From: Geodermatophilus sp. TF02-6
GTDB taxonomy: Bacteria > Actinomycetota > Actinomycetes > Mycobacteriales > Geodermatophilaceae
NCBI RefSeq assembly: GCF_003319115.1
Contig: NZ_QOHF01000021.1
Location: 21,257 to 85,256 of the forward strand
Direction of reading: 5' to 3'
DNA: 64,000 nt
Shown here: positions 34,074 to 43,784 of the stretch, piece after piece
Layout of the letters: each line of letters begins with the position of its first letter
How positions within the stretch are numbered: position 1 is the stretch's first letter
Notes under the pieces: model-generated
Seen by the model: only the letters and a program-made list of their open reading frames with translations
The model's database searches: none
Told to the model about the DNA's origin: nothing
Program-made: the position numbers and the translations under genes

Positions 34074-35278
34074 TGCAGGGCTCCTTCGACGAGCACGACG
34101 TCGACCTGCGCGCCGGCGGGCAGTTCGGTCACGTCCTCGGGGACGACGACCAGGCAGTTGGCGCGGGCCAGGTGCGCGACCAGGTGCGACCCCGGCCCAC
34201 CGACCTGCGAGACCTCCCCGGCGTCGTAGCGGCCGCGCAGGAACTGACGCCTGCCGGCGGGGGAACGCAGCGGCGCGGTGAGCGTCGCCGGGGCGCGCAG
34301 CCGCACGGGCGCGGCGTGGCCGAGCGCGCGGCGCAGCGCCGGGCGGACGAAGACCTCGAAGGAGACGAACGCGCTCACCGGGTTGCCGGGCAGGGTGACC
34401 ACCGGGACGCCGTCCACCGTGCCCGCGCCCTGCGGACCGCCGGGCTGCATGGCGACCTTGACGAACTCGACCGTGCCGAGCGCTCGGAAGGCGTCCTTGA
34501 CCACCTCGTAGGCGCCGGCGCTGACCCCGCCGCTGGTGATCAGCAGGTCAGCCGGGCCGTCTGCCCGCCCAGCCAGCTCGGCGCGCACGGTGGCGAGGAA
34601 CTGGTCGACGTCGTCGGGGACGAAGTGCAGCCGCCGTGCCGTGCCGCCGGCGTCCTCGACGGCGGCCACCAGCAGCGCGGAGTTCGACTCGTAGACCTGC
34701 CCCGGCAGCAGCGGCGCCCCGGGCTCGACCAGCTCGCTGCCGGTGGAGAGCACCAGGACGCGGGGGCGGCGGCGGACGGGCAGGGTCCGCACGCCGACGG
34801 CCGCGGCCAGGCCCAGCTGGGCCGCGCCCAGCGGCGTGCCCGCGGTGAGCGCGACCGTCCCGGCGCCGATGTCCTCCCCGGCGCGCCGCAGGTGGGTGCC
34901 GGCGGCGGGGGCGTCGCGGACCTCCACGACCTCGGTGCCGCCGTCGGTGAGCTCGACCGGCACGACGACGTCCGCACCGGCCGGCAGCGGCGCGCCGGTC
35001 ATGATCCGCTGCACGGTGCCCCGGGCCAGCGGGACGACGTCGGTGCGCCCGGCCGGGACGTCGTCGGCGACCGGCAGCCGCACCGGCGGAGCGGACACCT
35101 CGGCCCACCGGGCGGCGTAGCCGTCCATCGCGGAGTTGTCGAAGCCGGGCAGCGACACCGGCGCGGTCACGTCGCGGGCCAGGACGCGGTTGTGCGCGTC
35201 CGCGAGCGCCACCTCCTCCTCCGCCATCGCGGGCAGCAGACCGGCGACGACCGCCTGGTGTTCCTCGACCGTGCGCAC
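34070..35278 (-). CDS. moeA: molybdopterin molybdotransferase MoeA
   Basis: A 402-residue enzyme that inserts molybdate into adenylylated molybdopterin. PGFDNSAMDGYA, PAGADVVVPVE, STGSELVEPG and LPGNPVSAFVSFEVFV are characteristic. The GTG at 35278 gives the family N-terminus VRTVEEHQAVV; an in-frame ATG 17 codons earlier has no RBS. First gene of the moeA-moaC-mog operon. Confidence 0.95.
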
Positions 35279-35498
35279 GGTCCCATCCTGACCGATCGCC
35301 CGCTGCCCGCACCCGCGAGGGAGGAACACGGCCGACGTCGCGGGCCGGCACGGGGACGTCCAGGCGGTGTCGCTGCGTCCTGTCCACCGCCGCGCACGCC
35401 GGCGGCCGCCCGGAGCGGTCCCGGTGGCGGGGAGGCGGTCCGCCGCGGCAGCTGACTAGGGTCCCAGGAGGACCGCAGGACGAGCGACGGAGGTGGAC

Positions 35499-35984
35499 GT
35501 GTCCGAGGTCGACCGGATGCTGGCGGCCAACACGGACTGGGCACGCCGCTTCCCCGGCTCCAAGGACGTGCGCCCGGCCCGGCGCGTCGCCGTGGTGGCC
35601 TGCATGGACTCCCGGATGCCGCTGTTCCAGATGCTCGGCCTGGAGGTCGGCGACGCGCACGTCATCCGCAACGCCGGCGGCGTCGTCACCGAGGACGTCG
35701 TCCGCTCGCTCACCGTCTCCCAGCACGTGCTCGGCACCCGGGAGATCCTGCTGGTCCACCACACCCAGTGCGGGCTCCAGGCGACCGACGACACGGCGTT
35801 CGCCGACCTGGTGGAGGGGGCGACCGGCCGCCGTCCGCCGTGGGCCGTCCGCGCGTTCCGGGACGCCGAGGACGACGTCCGCGAGTCGATGCAGCTGATC
35901 CGGGAGAGCCCCTACCTGCTCTCCCGGGAGGTCCGCGGCACGGTCTACGACGTCACGACCGGGGAGCTGCGCGAGGTGCGCTGA
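35499..35984 (+). CDS. beta-class carbonic anhydrase
   Basis: A 161-residue enzyme for CO2/bicarbonate interconversion. The zinc and dyad residues are in order: C35, D37 and R39 (ACMDSRM), then H88 and C91 (HHTQCG). It is of the short mycobacterial Rv1284 type. GGAGG ends 5 bases before GTG 35499; another GTG at 35493 overlaps that RBS. Divergent from moeA over 220 bases in which I see no other gene. Confidence 0.93.
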   Translation: MSEVDRMLAANTDWARRFPGSKDVRPARRVAVVACMDSRMPLFQMLGLEVGDAHVIRNAGGVVTEDVVRSLTVSQHVLGTREILLVHHTQCGLQATDDTAFADLVEGATGRRPPWAVRAFRDAEDDVRESMQLIRESPYLLSREVRGTVYDVTTGELREVR

Positions 35985-36084
35985 CAGAGGGACCCCCTGC
36001 CCGCCACTCGCAAGCTCGTGGTGGGACCCTGCAGGGGGCCGACGGCCCCTCTGCAGGGGGTCCTTCCACCTGCAGGGGGCCCAT
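35985..36084 (+). repeat. repeat-A copy 9 after the carbonic anhydrase, with extra arms
   Basis: It starts at the base after the stop (CAGAGGGACCCCCTGC), centre CCACTCGCAAGCTCGTGG, right arm GACCCTGCAGGGGGCC. An inverted fragment (CCCCTCTGCAGGGGGTCCTT) and another right arm follow up to 36084. Confidence 0.8.
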
Positions 36085-36114
36085 CCGGCACAGCGGCGCG
36101 GATCCGCCGGCTGG

Positions 36115-36200
36115 TATCGTGGCCTGCTGGCGCGCGCAGGCCGGCTGGTGCCCGCGCGCTGCACCGTCTCCCGTGCTCGGTGAGGCGATCCCACCAGCCG
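36115..36200 (+). promoter_or_regulatory. candidate promoter and structured leader of rplM
   Basis: The -10-like TATCGT (36115-36120) is the same hexamer as at the rpsL promoter. A 7-bp hairpin (36121-36142), then a 9-bp long-range stem (36142-36150 with 36192-36200) closing a smaller CACCG/CGGTG stem (36162-36166 with 36178-36182), occupies the leader. The RBS (GAGAGGTGA) follows it. A ribosomal-protein leader is possible. Confidence 0.4.
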
Positions 36201-36229
36201 CTCCGACGACGACGAGAGGTGACGAGCCC

Positions 36230-36673
36230 GTGCGCACGTACACCCCCAAGCCCGGCGAGGTCAGCCGGGCCTGGCACGTCATCGACGCCACCGACGTGGT
36301 GCTCGGTCGACTCGCCAGCCAGACCGCGATCCTGCTCCGCGGCAAGCACAAGCCCCAGTACGCCCCGCACGTGGACGTCGGCGACTTCGTCGTCGTCGTC
36401 AACGCCGGCAAGGTGGCCCTGACCGGTTCCAAGCGCGACGAGAAGATGGCCTACCGCCACTCCGGGTACCCCGGTGGCCTCAAGCAGATCCGCGTCGGCG
36501 ACCAGCTGCGCACCCACCCCGACCGCGTCGTCGAGCGCGCGGTGAAGGGCATGCTGCCGCACAACAGCCTGGGCCGGCAGATGCTCAGGAAGCTGAAGGT
36601 GTACGCCGGGCCCGAGCACCCGCACGCCGCTCAGCAGCCCCAGCCCTACGAGATCAAGCAGGTGGCGCAGTGA
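36230..36673 (+). CDS. rplM: 50S ribosomal protein L13
   Basis: A 147-residue uL13. [47 protein letters not shown] and [21 protein letters not shown] are diagnostic (read in segments). The GTG at 36230 follows GAGAGGTGACGA. Its TGA overlaps a 26-codon ORF that spans the gap to rpsI. Confidence 0.98.
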   Translation: MRTYTPKPGEVSRAWHVIDATDVVLGRLASQTAILLRGKHKPQYAPHVDVGDFVVVVNAGKVALTGSKRDEKMAYRHSGYPGGLKQIRVGDQLRTHPDRVVERAVKGMLPHNSLGRQMLRKLKVYAGPEHPHAAQQPQPYEIKQVAQ

Positions 36674-36750
36674 GCGAGCCTGCGAGCTCACCAGTGGACA
36701 CAGCGGCGTCGGTCACGACGTCGACGAGCGCCAGCGAGGAGACGAAGTGA
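36670..36750 (+). CDS. 26-aa mini-ORF bridging rplM and rpsI
   Basis: It starts by GTGA overlap with rplM and ends by GTGA overlap with rpsI, filling the spacer exactly. The peptide begins [14 protein letters not shown] and is Ser/Thr/Ala/Glu-rich, like the N-terminal extension of S9 in many actinobacteria. Either it is a separate coupled ORF or a one-base shift has detached the old S9 N-terminus. Confidence 0.4.
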   Translation: MSEPASSPVDTAASVTTSTSASEETK

Positions 36751-37166
36751 CCTCCGCACTGACCGTGACCGACGCCTCGGGGCGTCCGGTGCAGACCGTC
36801 GGCCGGCGCAAGGAGGCCGTGGTCCGCGTGCGGCTGCTGCCCGGCACCGGCCAGTTCCGGCTCAACGGCCGCACCCTCGAGCAGTACTTCCCGAACAAGG
36901 TGCACCAGCAGCTCATCCGCGAGCCGCTGGTGACCGTCGAGCGGGCCGAGCAGTACGACGTCGTCGGCATCCTCAAGGGCGGCGGCGTGAGCGGCCAGGC
37001 CGGCGCGCTGCGCCTGGCGATCGCCCGAGCGCTGGTCGAGGTCGACACCGAGGACCGCCCGCCCCTGAAGAAGGCCGGCTTCCTCACCCGCGACGCCCGC
37101 GTCACCGAACGCAAGAAGTACGGGTTGAAGAAGGCCCGCAAGGCGCCGCAGTACTCGAAGCGCTGA
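36747..37166 (+). CDS. rpsI: 30S ribosomal protein S9
   Basis: A 139-residue uS9 whose C-terminal tail reaches P-site t[20 protein letters not shown], the [19 protein letters not shown] helix and the basic end [12 protein letters not shown] are typical. The N-terminus is short (about 15 residues before the core) compared with other actinobacteria. Confidence 0.98.
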   Translation: MTSALTVTDASGRPVQTVGRRKEAVVRVRLLPGTGQFRLNGRTLEQYFPNKVHQQLIREPLVTVERAEQYDVVGILKGGGVSGQAGALRLAIARALVEVDTEDRPPLKKAGFLTRDARVTERKKYGLKKARKAPQYSKR

Positions 37167-37177
37167 CCGACACGCCC

Positions 37178-38521
37178 GTGGGTCGCCTCTTCGGGACCGA
37201 CGGCGTCCGGGGTCGGGCCAACGCCGACCTCACGCCGGAGTTGGCCCTCTCGGTGGCACGTGCCGCCGCTGGCGTGCTCGCCGACCGCGGCGGGACCTCC
37301 CGTCCCGTCGCGGTCGTCGGCCGTGACCCCCGCGCCAGCGGGGAGATGCTCGAGGCCGCCGTGGTGGCCGGCCTGGCCAGCGCCGGTGCGCAGGTGCTGC
37401 GGGCCGGGGTGCTGCCCACCCCGGCGATCGCGCACCTGACCGCGCACACCGGCGCGGACCTGGGCGTGATGATCTCCGCCAGCCACAACCCGATGCCCGA
37501 CAACGGCATCAAGCTGTTCAGCCGCGGCGGCCACAAGCTGCCCGACGCCGTCGAGGCCGCCATCGAGCAGGCCGTGGCCGCCGGCGACTCCGCCGGACCG
37601 CGACCGACCGGCGCCGACATCGGCCGGGTCCGCGACCTGCCCGACGCCATCGGCACCTACGTCGAGCACCTGCTCTCGACCGTCACCCGGCCGCTGACCG
37701 GGCTCACCCTCGTCGTCGACTGCGCCCACGGCGCCGCCGCGGTCTGTGCGCCTGAGGTGTACCGGCGGGCCGGCGCCACCGTCCACGTCATCGGCGGCGA
37801 GCCCGACGGCTGGAACACCAACGACGGCGTCGGCTCGACCCACCTGCGCCCGCTCGTCGAGGCGGTGCGCGGCTGCGGCGCCGACCTGGGCATCGCGCAC
37901 GACGGCGACGCCGACCGCTGCCTGGCCGTCACCGCCGCCGGCGAGCCGGTCGACGGCGACGCGATCCTCGCCGTCTGCGCGCTGGCGCTGCACGAGCGCG
38001 GCGGGCTGGCCGGCGACACCGTCGTCGCGACGGTGATGAGCAACCTCGGCTTCCACCACACGATGCGCGAGGCCGGCATCGGCGTGCACACCACCGCCGT
38101 CGGTGACCGCTACGTGCTGGAGGCGCTGCGCGCCCGGGGCCTGAGCCTGGGCGGCGAGCAGAGCGGCCACCTCGTCTTCCTCGACCACGCCACCACCGGC
38201 GACGGCTTGCTCACCGGCCTGGCGCTGCTGTCCCGGATGGCGGAGACCGGCAGGTCCCTGGCCGAGCTGGCCTCCGTGGTGCGCCGGCTGCCGCAGATCC
38301 TGGTCAACGTGCCGGTGCACGACCGGCTGGCGGTCGTGGAGAGCGACGAGGTGGCCGCGGCGGTCAACGCCTGCCAGGCCGAGCTGGGCGAGGACGGCCG
38401 GGTGCTGCTTCGTCCCTCGGGCACCGAGCAGCTGGTGCGGGTCATGGTCGAGGCGCCCACCCAGCAGCAGGCCGACACCATCGCCACCCGGCTGGCCGAC
38501 GTCGTCGCCTCCTGCGGCTGA
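37178..38521 (+). CDS. glmM: phosphoglucosamine mutase
   Basis: A 447-residue enzyme converting glucosamine-6-phosphate to the 1-phosphate for UDP-GlcNAc. The N-terminal [14 protein letters not shown], the phosphoserine S102 in ISASHNP, and the metal-binding DGDADR are all present. The GTG at 37178 lies 11 bases after rpsI. Together with glmS it supplies peptidoglycan precursors. Confidence 0.98.
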   Translation: MGRLFGTDGVRGRANADLTPELALSVARAAAGVLADRGGTSRPVAVVGRDPRASGEMLEAAVVAGLASAGAQVLRAGVLPTPAIAHLTAHTGADLGVMISASHNPMPDNGIKLFSRGGHKLPDAVEAAIEQAVAAGDSAGPRPTGADIGRVRDLPDAIGTYVEHLLSTVTRPLTGLTLVVDCAHGAAAVCAPEVYRRAGATVHVIGGEPDGWNTNDGVGSTHLRPLVEAVRGCGADLGIAHDGDADRCLAVTAAGEPVDGDAILAVCALALHERGGLAGDTVVATVMSNLGFHHTMREAGIGVHTTAVGDRYVLEALRARGLSLGGEQSGHLVFLDHATTGDGLLTGLALLSRMAETGRSLAELASVVRRLPQILVNVPVHDRLAVVESDEVAAAVNACQAELGEDGRVLLRPSGTEQLVRVMVEAPTQQQADTIATRLADVVASCG

Positions 38522-38588
38522 GGTCCGAACCGGGGCGGGTGGCGAGCCTCTCCTCCCGATGGGCGAGGGAGCGGACCGTCCCCGCAGG

Positions 38589-38594
38589 TACCCT
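38589..38594 (+). promoter_or_regulatory. -10 element of glmS, leaderless
   Basis: TACCCT ends 7 bases before the glmS ATG, and no RBS is visible, so the mRNA probably starts at the start codon. No convincing -35 box and no room for a glmS ribozyme. Confidence 0.5.
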
Positions 38595-38601
38595 CGAGCG
38601 A

Positions 38602-40464
38602 ATGTGCGGCATCGTGGGATACGTCGGTCCGCAGGACGCCCTGGACGTCGTCCTGGAGGGTCTGCGCCGGCTGGAGTACCGGGGGTACGACTCGGCGGGG
38701 GTCGCCGTCCTCGCTGACGGGATCCTGGCCACGGCGAAGAAGGCGGGGAAGCTGGCGAACCTGGAGAAGGTCCTCGCCGAGCACTCCCTGCCCGAGGGGA
38801 CGACCGGCATCGGGCACACCCGCTGGGCCACCCACGGGGGCCCCACCGACCGCAACGCCCACCCCCACCTGTCGGCCGACGGCCGGGTGGCGGTGGTCCA
38901 CAACGGGATCATCGAGAACTTCGCCGTGCTGCGCGCCGAGTGCGAGGCGGCCGGCGTCGAGTTCACCTCCGAGACCGACACCGAGGTGGCGGCGCACCTG
39001 CTCGCGGCGGCGTACGCCGAGACGCCGCAGGGCCCCGGCCGGCTGGCCGAGGCGATGCGCCGGGTCAGCCGCCGGCTGGAGGGCGCCTTCACCCTGGTCG
39101 CCTCGCACGCCGACGAGCCGGACACCCTCGTCGCCTCCCGCCGCAACAGCCCGCTGGTGGTCGGCGTCGGCGACGGTGAGTACTTCCTCGGCTCGGACGT
39201 CGCCGCGTTCATCGCGCACACCCGCGACGCGCTGGAGCTCGGGCAGGACCAGGTCGTGGAGATCGACTGCGAGCGCGGGGTCACCGTCACCGACCTCGCC
39301 GGCAACCGGGTCGAGCCCACCGCCTACACCGTCGACTGGGACGCCGCGGCCGCCGAGAAGGGCGGCCACGACTGGTTCATGCTCAAGGAGATCGCCGAGC
39401 AGCCGCAGGCGGTCGCCGACACCCTGCTGGGCCGGCTCGGCGAGGACGGCGGGCTGGTGCTGGACGAGGTGCGGCTGTCCGACCAAGACCTGCGCGACAT
39501 CGACAAGGTCTTCGTCGTCTCCTGCGGCACCTCCTACCACGCGGGGCTGATCGCCAAGTACGCCATCGAGCACTGGACCCGCATCCCGGTCGAGGTCGAG
39601 GTGGCCAGCGAGTTCCGCTACCGCGACCCGGTGCTCGACCGCTCCACGCTGGTGGTGGTGATCAGCCAGTCCGGCGAGACGATGGACACGTTGATGGCGC
39701 TGCGCCACGCCAAGGACCAGAAGGCCCGCGTGCTGGCGATCTGCAACGTCAACGGCTCGACCATCCCGCGCGAGTCCGACGCGGTCCTCTACACCCACGC
39801 CGGGCCCGAGGTCGCCGTCGCCTCGACCAAGAGCTTCCTGGCCCAGATCGTGGCCTGCTACCTGGTCGGGCTCTTCCTCGCCCAGGTGCGCGGCATCAAG
39901 TACGCCGACGAGGTCGCCGCGATCGTCGCGGACCTGCGCCGGCTGCCGGACGCCGTCCGCGAGGTGCTGGACCGGATGGAGCCGGTCCGGGAGCTGGGCC
40001 GCTCGCTGGCCGACGCGGACACGATCCTGTTCCTCGGCCGGCACGTGGCCTTCCCGGTCGCGCTCGAGGGCGCGCTCAAGCTCAAGGAGCTGGCCTACAT
40101 CCACGCCGAGGGCTTCGCCGCGGGCGAGCTCAAGCACGGCCCGATCGCGCTGATCGACCAGGGCACGCCGGTGGTCGTCGTCGTCCCCTCGCCGCGCGCG
40201 CGGGAGTCGGTGCACGGCAAGGTGGTCTCCAACATCCAGGAGGTCCGGGCCCGCGGCGCGCGCACGATCGTCATCGCCGAGGAGGGCGACGAGGACGTCG
40301 TCCCGTTCGCCGACCACGTCGTCCGCGTGCCGCGCACGCCGACGCTGATGGCGCCGATCGTGACGGCCGTGCCGCTGCAGGTGCTCGCCTGCGCGATCGC
40401 CGACACCCGCGGCTACGACGTCGACCAGCCCCGCAACCTGGCCAAGTCGGTCACCGTCGAGTAG
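38602..40464 (+). CDS. glmS: glutamine-fructose-6-phosphate aminotransferase
   Basis: A 620-residue enzyme that makes glucosamine-6-phosphate from fructose-6-phosphate and glutamine. The N-terminal nucleophile C2 (MCGIVGYVG) requires Met removal. The glutaminase domain ends near 240; two SIS sugar-isomerase domains follow (SCGTSYHAG, ISQSGETMDTL). The ATG at 38602 sets C2 at the N-terminus; a longer reading from 38539 would bury it. Confidence 0.98.
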   Translation: MCGIVGYVGPQDALDVVLEGLRRLEYRGYDSAGVAVLADGILATAKKAGKLANLEKVLAEHSLPEGTTGIGHTRWATHGGPTDRNAHPHLSADGRVAVVHNGIIENFAVLRAECEAAGVEFTSETDTEVAAHLLAAAYAETPQGPGRLAEAMRRVSRRLEGAFTLVASHADEPDTLVASRRNSPLVVGVGDGEYFLGSDVAAFIAHTRDALELGQDQVVEIDCERGVTVTDLAGNRVEPTAYTVDWDAAAAEKGGHDWFMLKEIAEQPQAVADTLLGRLGEDGGLVLDEVRLSDQDLRDIDKVFVVSCGTSYHAGLIAKYAIEHWTRIPVEVEVASEFRYRDPVLDRSTLVVVISQSGETMDTLMALRHAKDQKARVLAICNVNGSTIPRESDAVLYTHAGPEVAVASTKSFLAQIVACYLVGLFLAQVRGIKYADEVAAIVADLRRLPDAVREVLDRMEPVRELGRSLADADTILFLGRHVAFPVALEGALKLKELAYIHAEGFAAGELKHGPIALIDQGTPVVVVVPSPRARESVHGKVVSNIQEVRARGARTIVIAEEGDEDVVPFADHVVRVPRTPTLMAPIVTAVPLQVLACAIADTRGYDVDQPRNLAKSVTVE

Positions 40465-40579
40465 AAGGGCTCTTCTGCCCCCCCGCAGAAGGACCCCGTC
40501 CTCCTCACCCCTCGCACGCTCGGGGTGAGCCTCGGAACGGGGCCTGCGGCGGGGCCCTGCAGAGGGGCCGTTCCAGCAC
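40465..40579 (+). repeat. repeat-A copy 10 after glmS, one element inside another
   Basis: Outer arms AGAAGGGCTCTTCTGC and GGGGCCCTGCAGAGGGGCCG enclose a complete inner element (about 40487-40543: AGAAGGACCCCGTCC, centre CCCCTCGCACGCTCGGGG, arm CGGAACGGGGCC). It ends with GTTCCAGCACG next to repeat-B. Confidence 0.85.
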
Positions 40580-40581
40580 GT

Positions 40582-40664
40582 CACGATGATCAGCTGAGCT
40601 GGTCATCGTGACGTCCTGGCTCACGGTCGGCGGTGAGCCAGGAAGCACGAACGTGAGCCAGGAC
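40582..40664 (+). repeat. repeat-B copy 2, left of the AbiEi/DUF559 gene
   Basis: A palindrome with arms 40582-40595 and 40597-40610 (CACGATGATCAGCT and AGCTGGTCATCGTG) is followed by GTCCTGGCTCACGGT and two GTGAGCCAGGA units. The palindrome is on the outer side, away from the gene. Confidence 0.85.
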
Positions 40665-40692
40665 GGCGGTCGCCGCCTGATCGCACCGGTGG

Positions 40693-41703
40693 TCAGGCGG
40701 CGTCGTCGACGGCGGACCCGGGCTCCGGCGTGCGGACGACGGTGAACCGCCGGGGGCCGAGCAGCCCGGTGGCGAGCATGGACCTCGTCCGGGCGGCGAG
40801 CTCGCCCAGGCGAGGGAGCGACAGGTCCTCCTGAGCCACCCGGATGAAGCGGACCCCGAGCTCCCGGACGGCGTCCTCGCGTCGCTTCTCCTCCCAGAGG
40901 ACCCGTCCGGGATCACGACCACCGTGCGGGTCGAGGTACTTCACCTGCCCGTCGAACTCCACCGCGACAGCGGCGTCGTCGAACCAGGCGTCGACCCGCG
41001 CCAGGAAGCCCCGGGAACCGTGCAGCTCCACCTGCAGTTCCGGCCGCGGGAGCCCGGCCGCCAGCAGGGCGAGGCGGCCCCGCGTCTCCAGCGGGGACTC
41101 CGCGCGACCGTCCGCGAGGTGCACGGCACGACCCGCCGCACCGATGCCGACCCAGTGAGAAGCCGCCAGCACGGCCGAGTGGAGAGCCGCCCGGCTGACG
41201 CGCAGGTTCTGCAGTGCGGCGTCCACGGCGACGACGGAGTCGACGAGCTCCCACTCGCGTGCACAGTCGATCAGCGTTCGCGCCGGCGTCGTCACCCCGA
41301 AGCCGAGGACCGCCCGCAGATCCGCGGGCGGGAGCGCAGCGCGAGCGACCCGGTATCCGCGGCCGCACCGCCACTGCACCTCGTCGGTGAGGCGCACGTC
41401 GCCGTCCACACCGCGTGGCACCTCGAAGCGGTGCACACGCGCCGCTGAGGAGTGACTGATCGCCGGACCCGGCCCGAGGGAGACCAGGACCGCCACGCAG
41501 TCGACGAGGTGGCGCAGACGGGCGTCGCCCCGTGTGTCGGCGAACTCGTGTGCGCGCATGTAGACGCCTCGTCGGAGGCGGTGCCAGCGGGCCGCCTTCA
41601 GCGCGGCGCGGATCTCGTCGGGACGGTAACCGGCAGCGACAGCCTCGCGACCGGTGAAGATGCCCAGTCGCCTCCCGGCGATCCGCTCGAGGTCAGGGTG
41701 CAC
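40693..41703 (-). CDS. AbiEi-type HTH protein with C-terminal DUF559/Vsr-like endonuclease domain
   Basis: About 336 residues. The N-terminal 60 (RIAGRRLGIFTGREAVAAG, then WHRLRRGVYMR) match the AbiEi antitoxin winged-helix domain. The C-terminal 130 look like a Vsr-type PD-(D/E)XK nuclease: E206 (SPLE), D238 (RVDAWF), E249 and D251 (VEFDGQVKY, K255), then EEKRREDAVRELG. GTG 41703 gives the family start; TTG 41763 would add 20 residues. No AbiEii-type toxin is adjacent, so it is not an ordinary toxin-antitoxin pair. It is framed by inverted repeat-B copies. Confidence 0.8.
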   Translation of the reverse strand: MHPDLERIAGRRLGIFTGREAVAAGYRPDEIRAALKAARWHRLRRGVYMRAHEFADTRGDARLRHLVDCVAVLVSLGPGPAISHSSAARVHRFEVPRGVDGDVRLTDEVQWRCGRGYRVARAALPPADLRAVLGFGVTTPARTLIDCAREWELVDSVVAVDAALQNLRVSRAALHSAVLAASHWVGIGAAGRAVHLADGRAESPLETRGRLALLAAGLPRPELQVELHGSRGFLARVDAWFDDAAVAVEFDGQVKYLDPHGGRDPGRVLWEEKRREDAVRELGVRFIRVAQEDLSLPRLGELAARTRSMLATGLLGPRRFTVVRTPEPGSAVDDAA

Positions 41704-41793
41704 CTGTGCAGTCTTCGGCCGTCGATCGGCCGCTGCGCCCTGCGTCGCCGCATCTGTGGACAACGGCGCTCGTCCCCAGGGCCGTCCTGACCC

Positions 41794-41888
41794 GTCGTGC
41801 TTCCTGGCTCACCGTCGTGCCTCCTGGGTCACTGTCCACCGTGAGCCCGGAGGTCCGATGACCAGCCCAGCTGGTCATCCGACCTGCC
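41794..41888 (-). repeat. repeat-B copy 3, right of the AbiEi/DUF559 gene, inverted
   Basis: Inverted relative to copies 1 and 2. The GTGAGCCAGGA-type units face the gene and the palindrome (15-base arms 41852-41866 and 41870-41884, one mismatch) lies outside. With copy 2 it makes terminal inverted repeats of roughly 85-95 bases. Confidence 0.85.
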
Positions 41889-41940
41889 AGGTCGCCGTCG
41901 ACGGGGAGCCGGGACGCTGCGGGCAGGGCAGACTGGCGGG

Positions 41941-42330
41941 GTGATCATCGGGGTCGGGATCGACGTGGTGCCCGTGGACCGCTTCGCCGAGTCGCTGACC
42001 CGCTCCCCCGGCCTGCGCGACCGGCTGTTCACCCCCGCCGAGCAGCGCACGCCGTCGGGGACGCCGCGCACCGGCGAGTCCCTGGCCGCCCGCTTCGCCG
42101 CCAAGGAGGCCGTCGCCAAGGCCCTCGGGTCCCCGGGCGACCTGCAGTGGCACGACGCCGAGGTGGCCGTCGGGGAGCACGGCCGGCCGCACCTGGAGAT
42201 CCGGGGCACGGTCGCCGGGCGGGCCGCGCGGCTGGGGGTCACCTCGTGGCACGTCTCGCTGAGCCACGACGGCGGGATCGCCTCGGCCGTCGTCGTCGCC
42301 GAGGGGTTCGTGCGGGGGGGCGAGTCGTGA
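41941..42330 (+). CDS. acpS: holo-[acyl-carrier-protein] synthase
   Basis: A 129-residue phosphopantetheinyl transferase that activates acyl carrier protein. [16 protein letters not shown] with the metal-binding Asp, [13 protein letters not shown], and [19 protein letters not shown] are diagnostic. It starts at GTG 41941, six bases after a CAGACT that may be a -10. The stop overlaps nnr as GTGA. Confidence 0.96.
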   Translation: MIIGVGIDVVPVDRFAESLTRSPGLRDRLFTPAEQRTPSGTPRTGESLAARFAAKEAVAKALGSPGDLQWHDAEVAVGEHGRPHLEIRGTVAGRAARLGVTSWHVSLSHDGGIASAVVVAEGFVRGGES

Positions 42331-43784
42331 TCGGGCTGTACACGGCCGACGAGGTGCGCGCCGCGGAGGCGCCGCTGCTGGCCGCCACCCGCGAGGGCAC
42401 GCTCATGCAGCGGGCCGCCACCGGCCTGGCCACCGTCTGCCTGCGGCTGCTCGGCCGCGCGTACGGCGTGCGGGTCACCGCGCTGGTCGGCGCGGGCAAC
42501 AACGGCGGCGACGCGCTGTTCGCCGGCGCGTTCCTCGCCCGCCGAGGGGCGCGCGTGACCGCCGTCCTGCTCGACCCCGAGCGGGTGCACGCCGCCGGCC
42601 TGGCCGCGCTGCGGGCGGCCGGCGGGCGCGGAGCCCCCCCGGGTGGGGCGGACGGGCTCGACCGCGCCGACCTCGTCCTCGACGGGATCGTCGGCATCGG
42701 CGGCGCCGGGGGCCTGCGCCCGCCGGCCGCTGCGCTGGTCGAGCGGGCGGCCGCCGGGCCCGGGCTCATGGTCGCCGTCGACGTCCCGAGCGGGGTCGAC
42801 GCGAGCACCGGCGCGGTCGCCGGTGCGGCCTTCCCCGCCCAGCACACCGTCACGTTCGGCGTGGTGAAGGCCGGGCTCGTCGTGGGGGCGGGCCGCGGGT
42901 ACACCGGCGTCGTCCACCTGGTCGACATCGGGTTGGACCCGCCGGCCCCGTCGGCGCACCAGCTGACCGACGCCGACGCCGCGGCCCGGATCCGCCCGCC
43001 GGCCAGCGGCGACGACAAGTACTCCCAGGGCGTCGTGGGGATCGTGGCCGGCTCGTCGACCTACCCGGGCGCCGCCGTCCTGTGCACGGGGGCGGCGCTG
43101 CGCACCCGGCCGGGGCTGGTCCGCTACGCCGGGACGGCGGCCGCGGGGGTGCGGGCCGCCTGGCCGGAGACGATCGTCACCGAGGGCCGGCCGGGGGACG
43201 CCGGGCGGGTGCAGGCCTGGGTCGTCGGGCCGGGCATGGGCACGGACGACGACGCCCGCAGCGTGCTCACCGAGGTGCTGGCCACCGACCTGCCGGTGCT
43301 GGTGGACGCCGACGCGCTGACGATGACGGCGCAGGAGCAGGCCCTGGTCCGCGGGCGGGGTGCACCGACGGTCCTGACCCCGCACGACCGCGAGTTCGCC
43401 CGGTTCGGCAGGGAGGTCGGGGACGACCGGATCGGCGCGGCCCGCGGGCTGGCCGCCGACCTGGGCGTCGTCGTCCTGCTCAAGGGCGACGCCACCGTGG
43501 TCGCCGCGCCCGACGGCACCGCCTACGTCAACGGCACCGGCACGCCGTGGCTGGCCACCGCGGGCACCGGCGACGTCCTGTCCGGCATCGGCGGGGCGCT
43601 GCTGGCGACCGGCCTGCCGGCGGTCGAGGCGGTCGCGGTGGCCGCGCACGTGCACGGCCGGGCCGGGCAGCTGGCCGCCGCCTCCGGGCCGCTGATCGCC
43701 GGTGACCTGGTCCGCCGGCTGCCGGAGACGCTGGCCCGCCTGCACGGGGCGCCCGCCGGTCGCCTGGGAGACTGGGGGGCGTGA
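42327..43784 (+). CDS. nnr: bifunctional NAD(P)HX epimerase/dehydratase
   Basis: A 485-residue repair enzyme for hydrated NAD(P)H. The YjeF N-terminal epimerase domain has [13 protein letters not shown] and [14 protein letters not shown]; the C-terminal ribokinase-like dehydratase domain has [20 protein letters not shown] and [17 protein letters not shown]. Operon with acpS and alr, each overlapping by GTGA. Confidence 0.95.
   Translation: MIGLYTADEVRAAEAPLLAATREGTLMQRAATGLATVCLRLLGRAYGVRVTALVGAGNNGGDALFAGAFLARRGARVTAVLLDPERVHAAGLAALRAAGGRGAPPGGADGLDRADLVLDGIVGIGGAGGLRPPAAALVERAAAGPGLMVAVDVPSGVDASTGAVAGAAFPAQHTVTFGVVKAGLVVGAGRGYTGVVHLVDIGLDPPAPSAHQLTDADAAARIRPPASGDDKYSQGVVGIVAGSSTYPGAAVLCTGAALRTRPGLVRYAGTAAAGVRAAWPETIVTEGRPGDAGRVQAWVVGPGMGTDDDARSVLTEVLATDLPVLVDADALTMTAQEQALVRGRGAPTVLTPHDREFARFGREVGDDRIGAARGLAADLGVVVLLKGDATVVAAPDGTAYVNGTGTPWLATAGTGDVLSGIGGALLATGLPAVEAVAVAAHVHGRAGQLAAASGPLIAGDLVRRLPETLARLHGAPAGRLGDWGA

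Noticed and set aside
38522..38601. glmS ribozyme or other riboswitch upstream of glmS
   Set aside because: Only 80 bases separate glmM and glmS and a leaderless -10 box abuts the start, leaving no RNA leader.
38110..40584. 824-codon open frame antisense to glmM and glmS
   Set aside because: Composition-driven shadow frame; both sense genes are unambiguous.
40693..41763. Ordinary type IV AbiE toxin-antitoxin system
   Set aside because: No AbiEii nucleotidyltransferase toxin is adjacent; the protein's C-terminus is nuclease-like instead.
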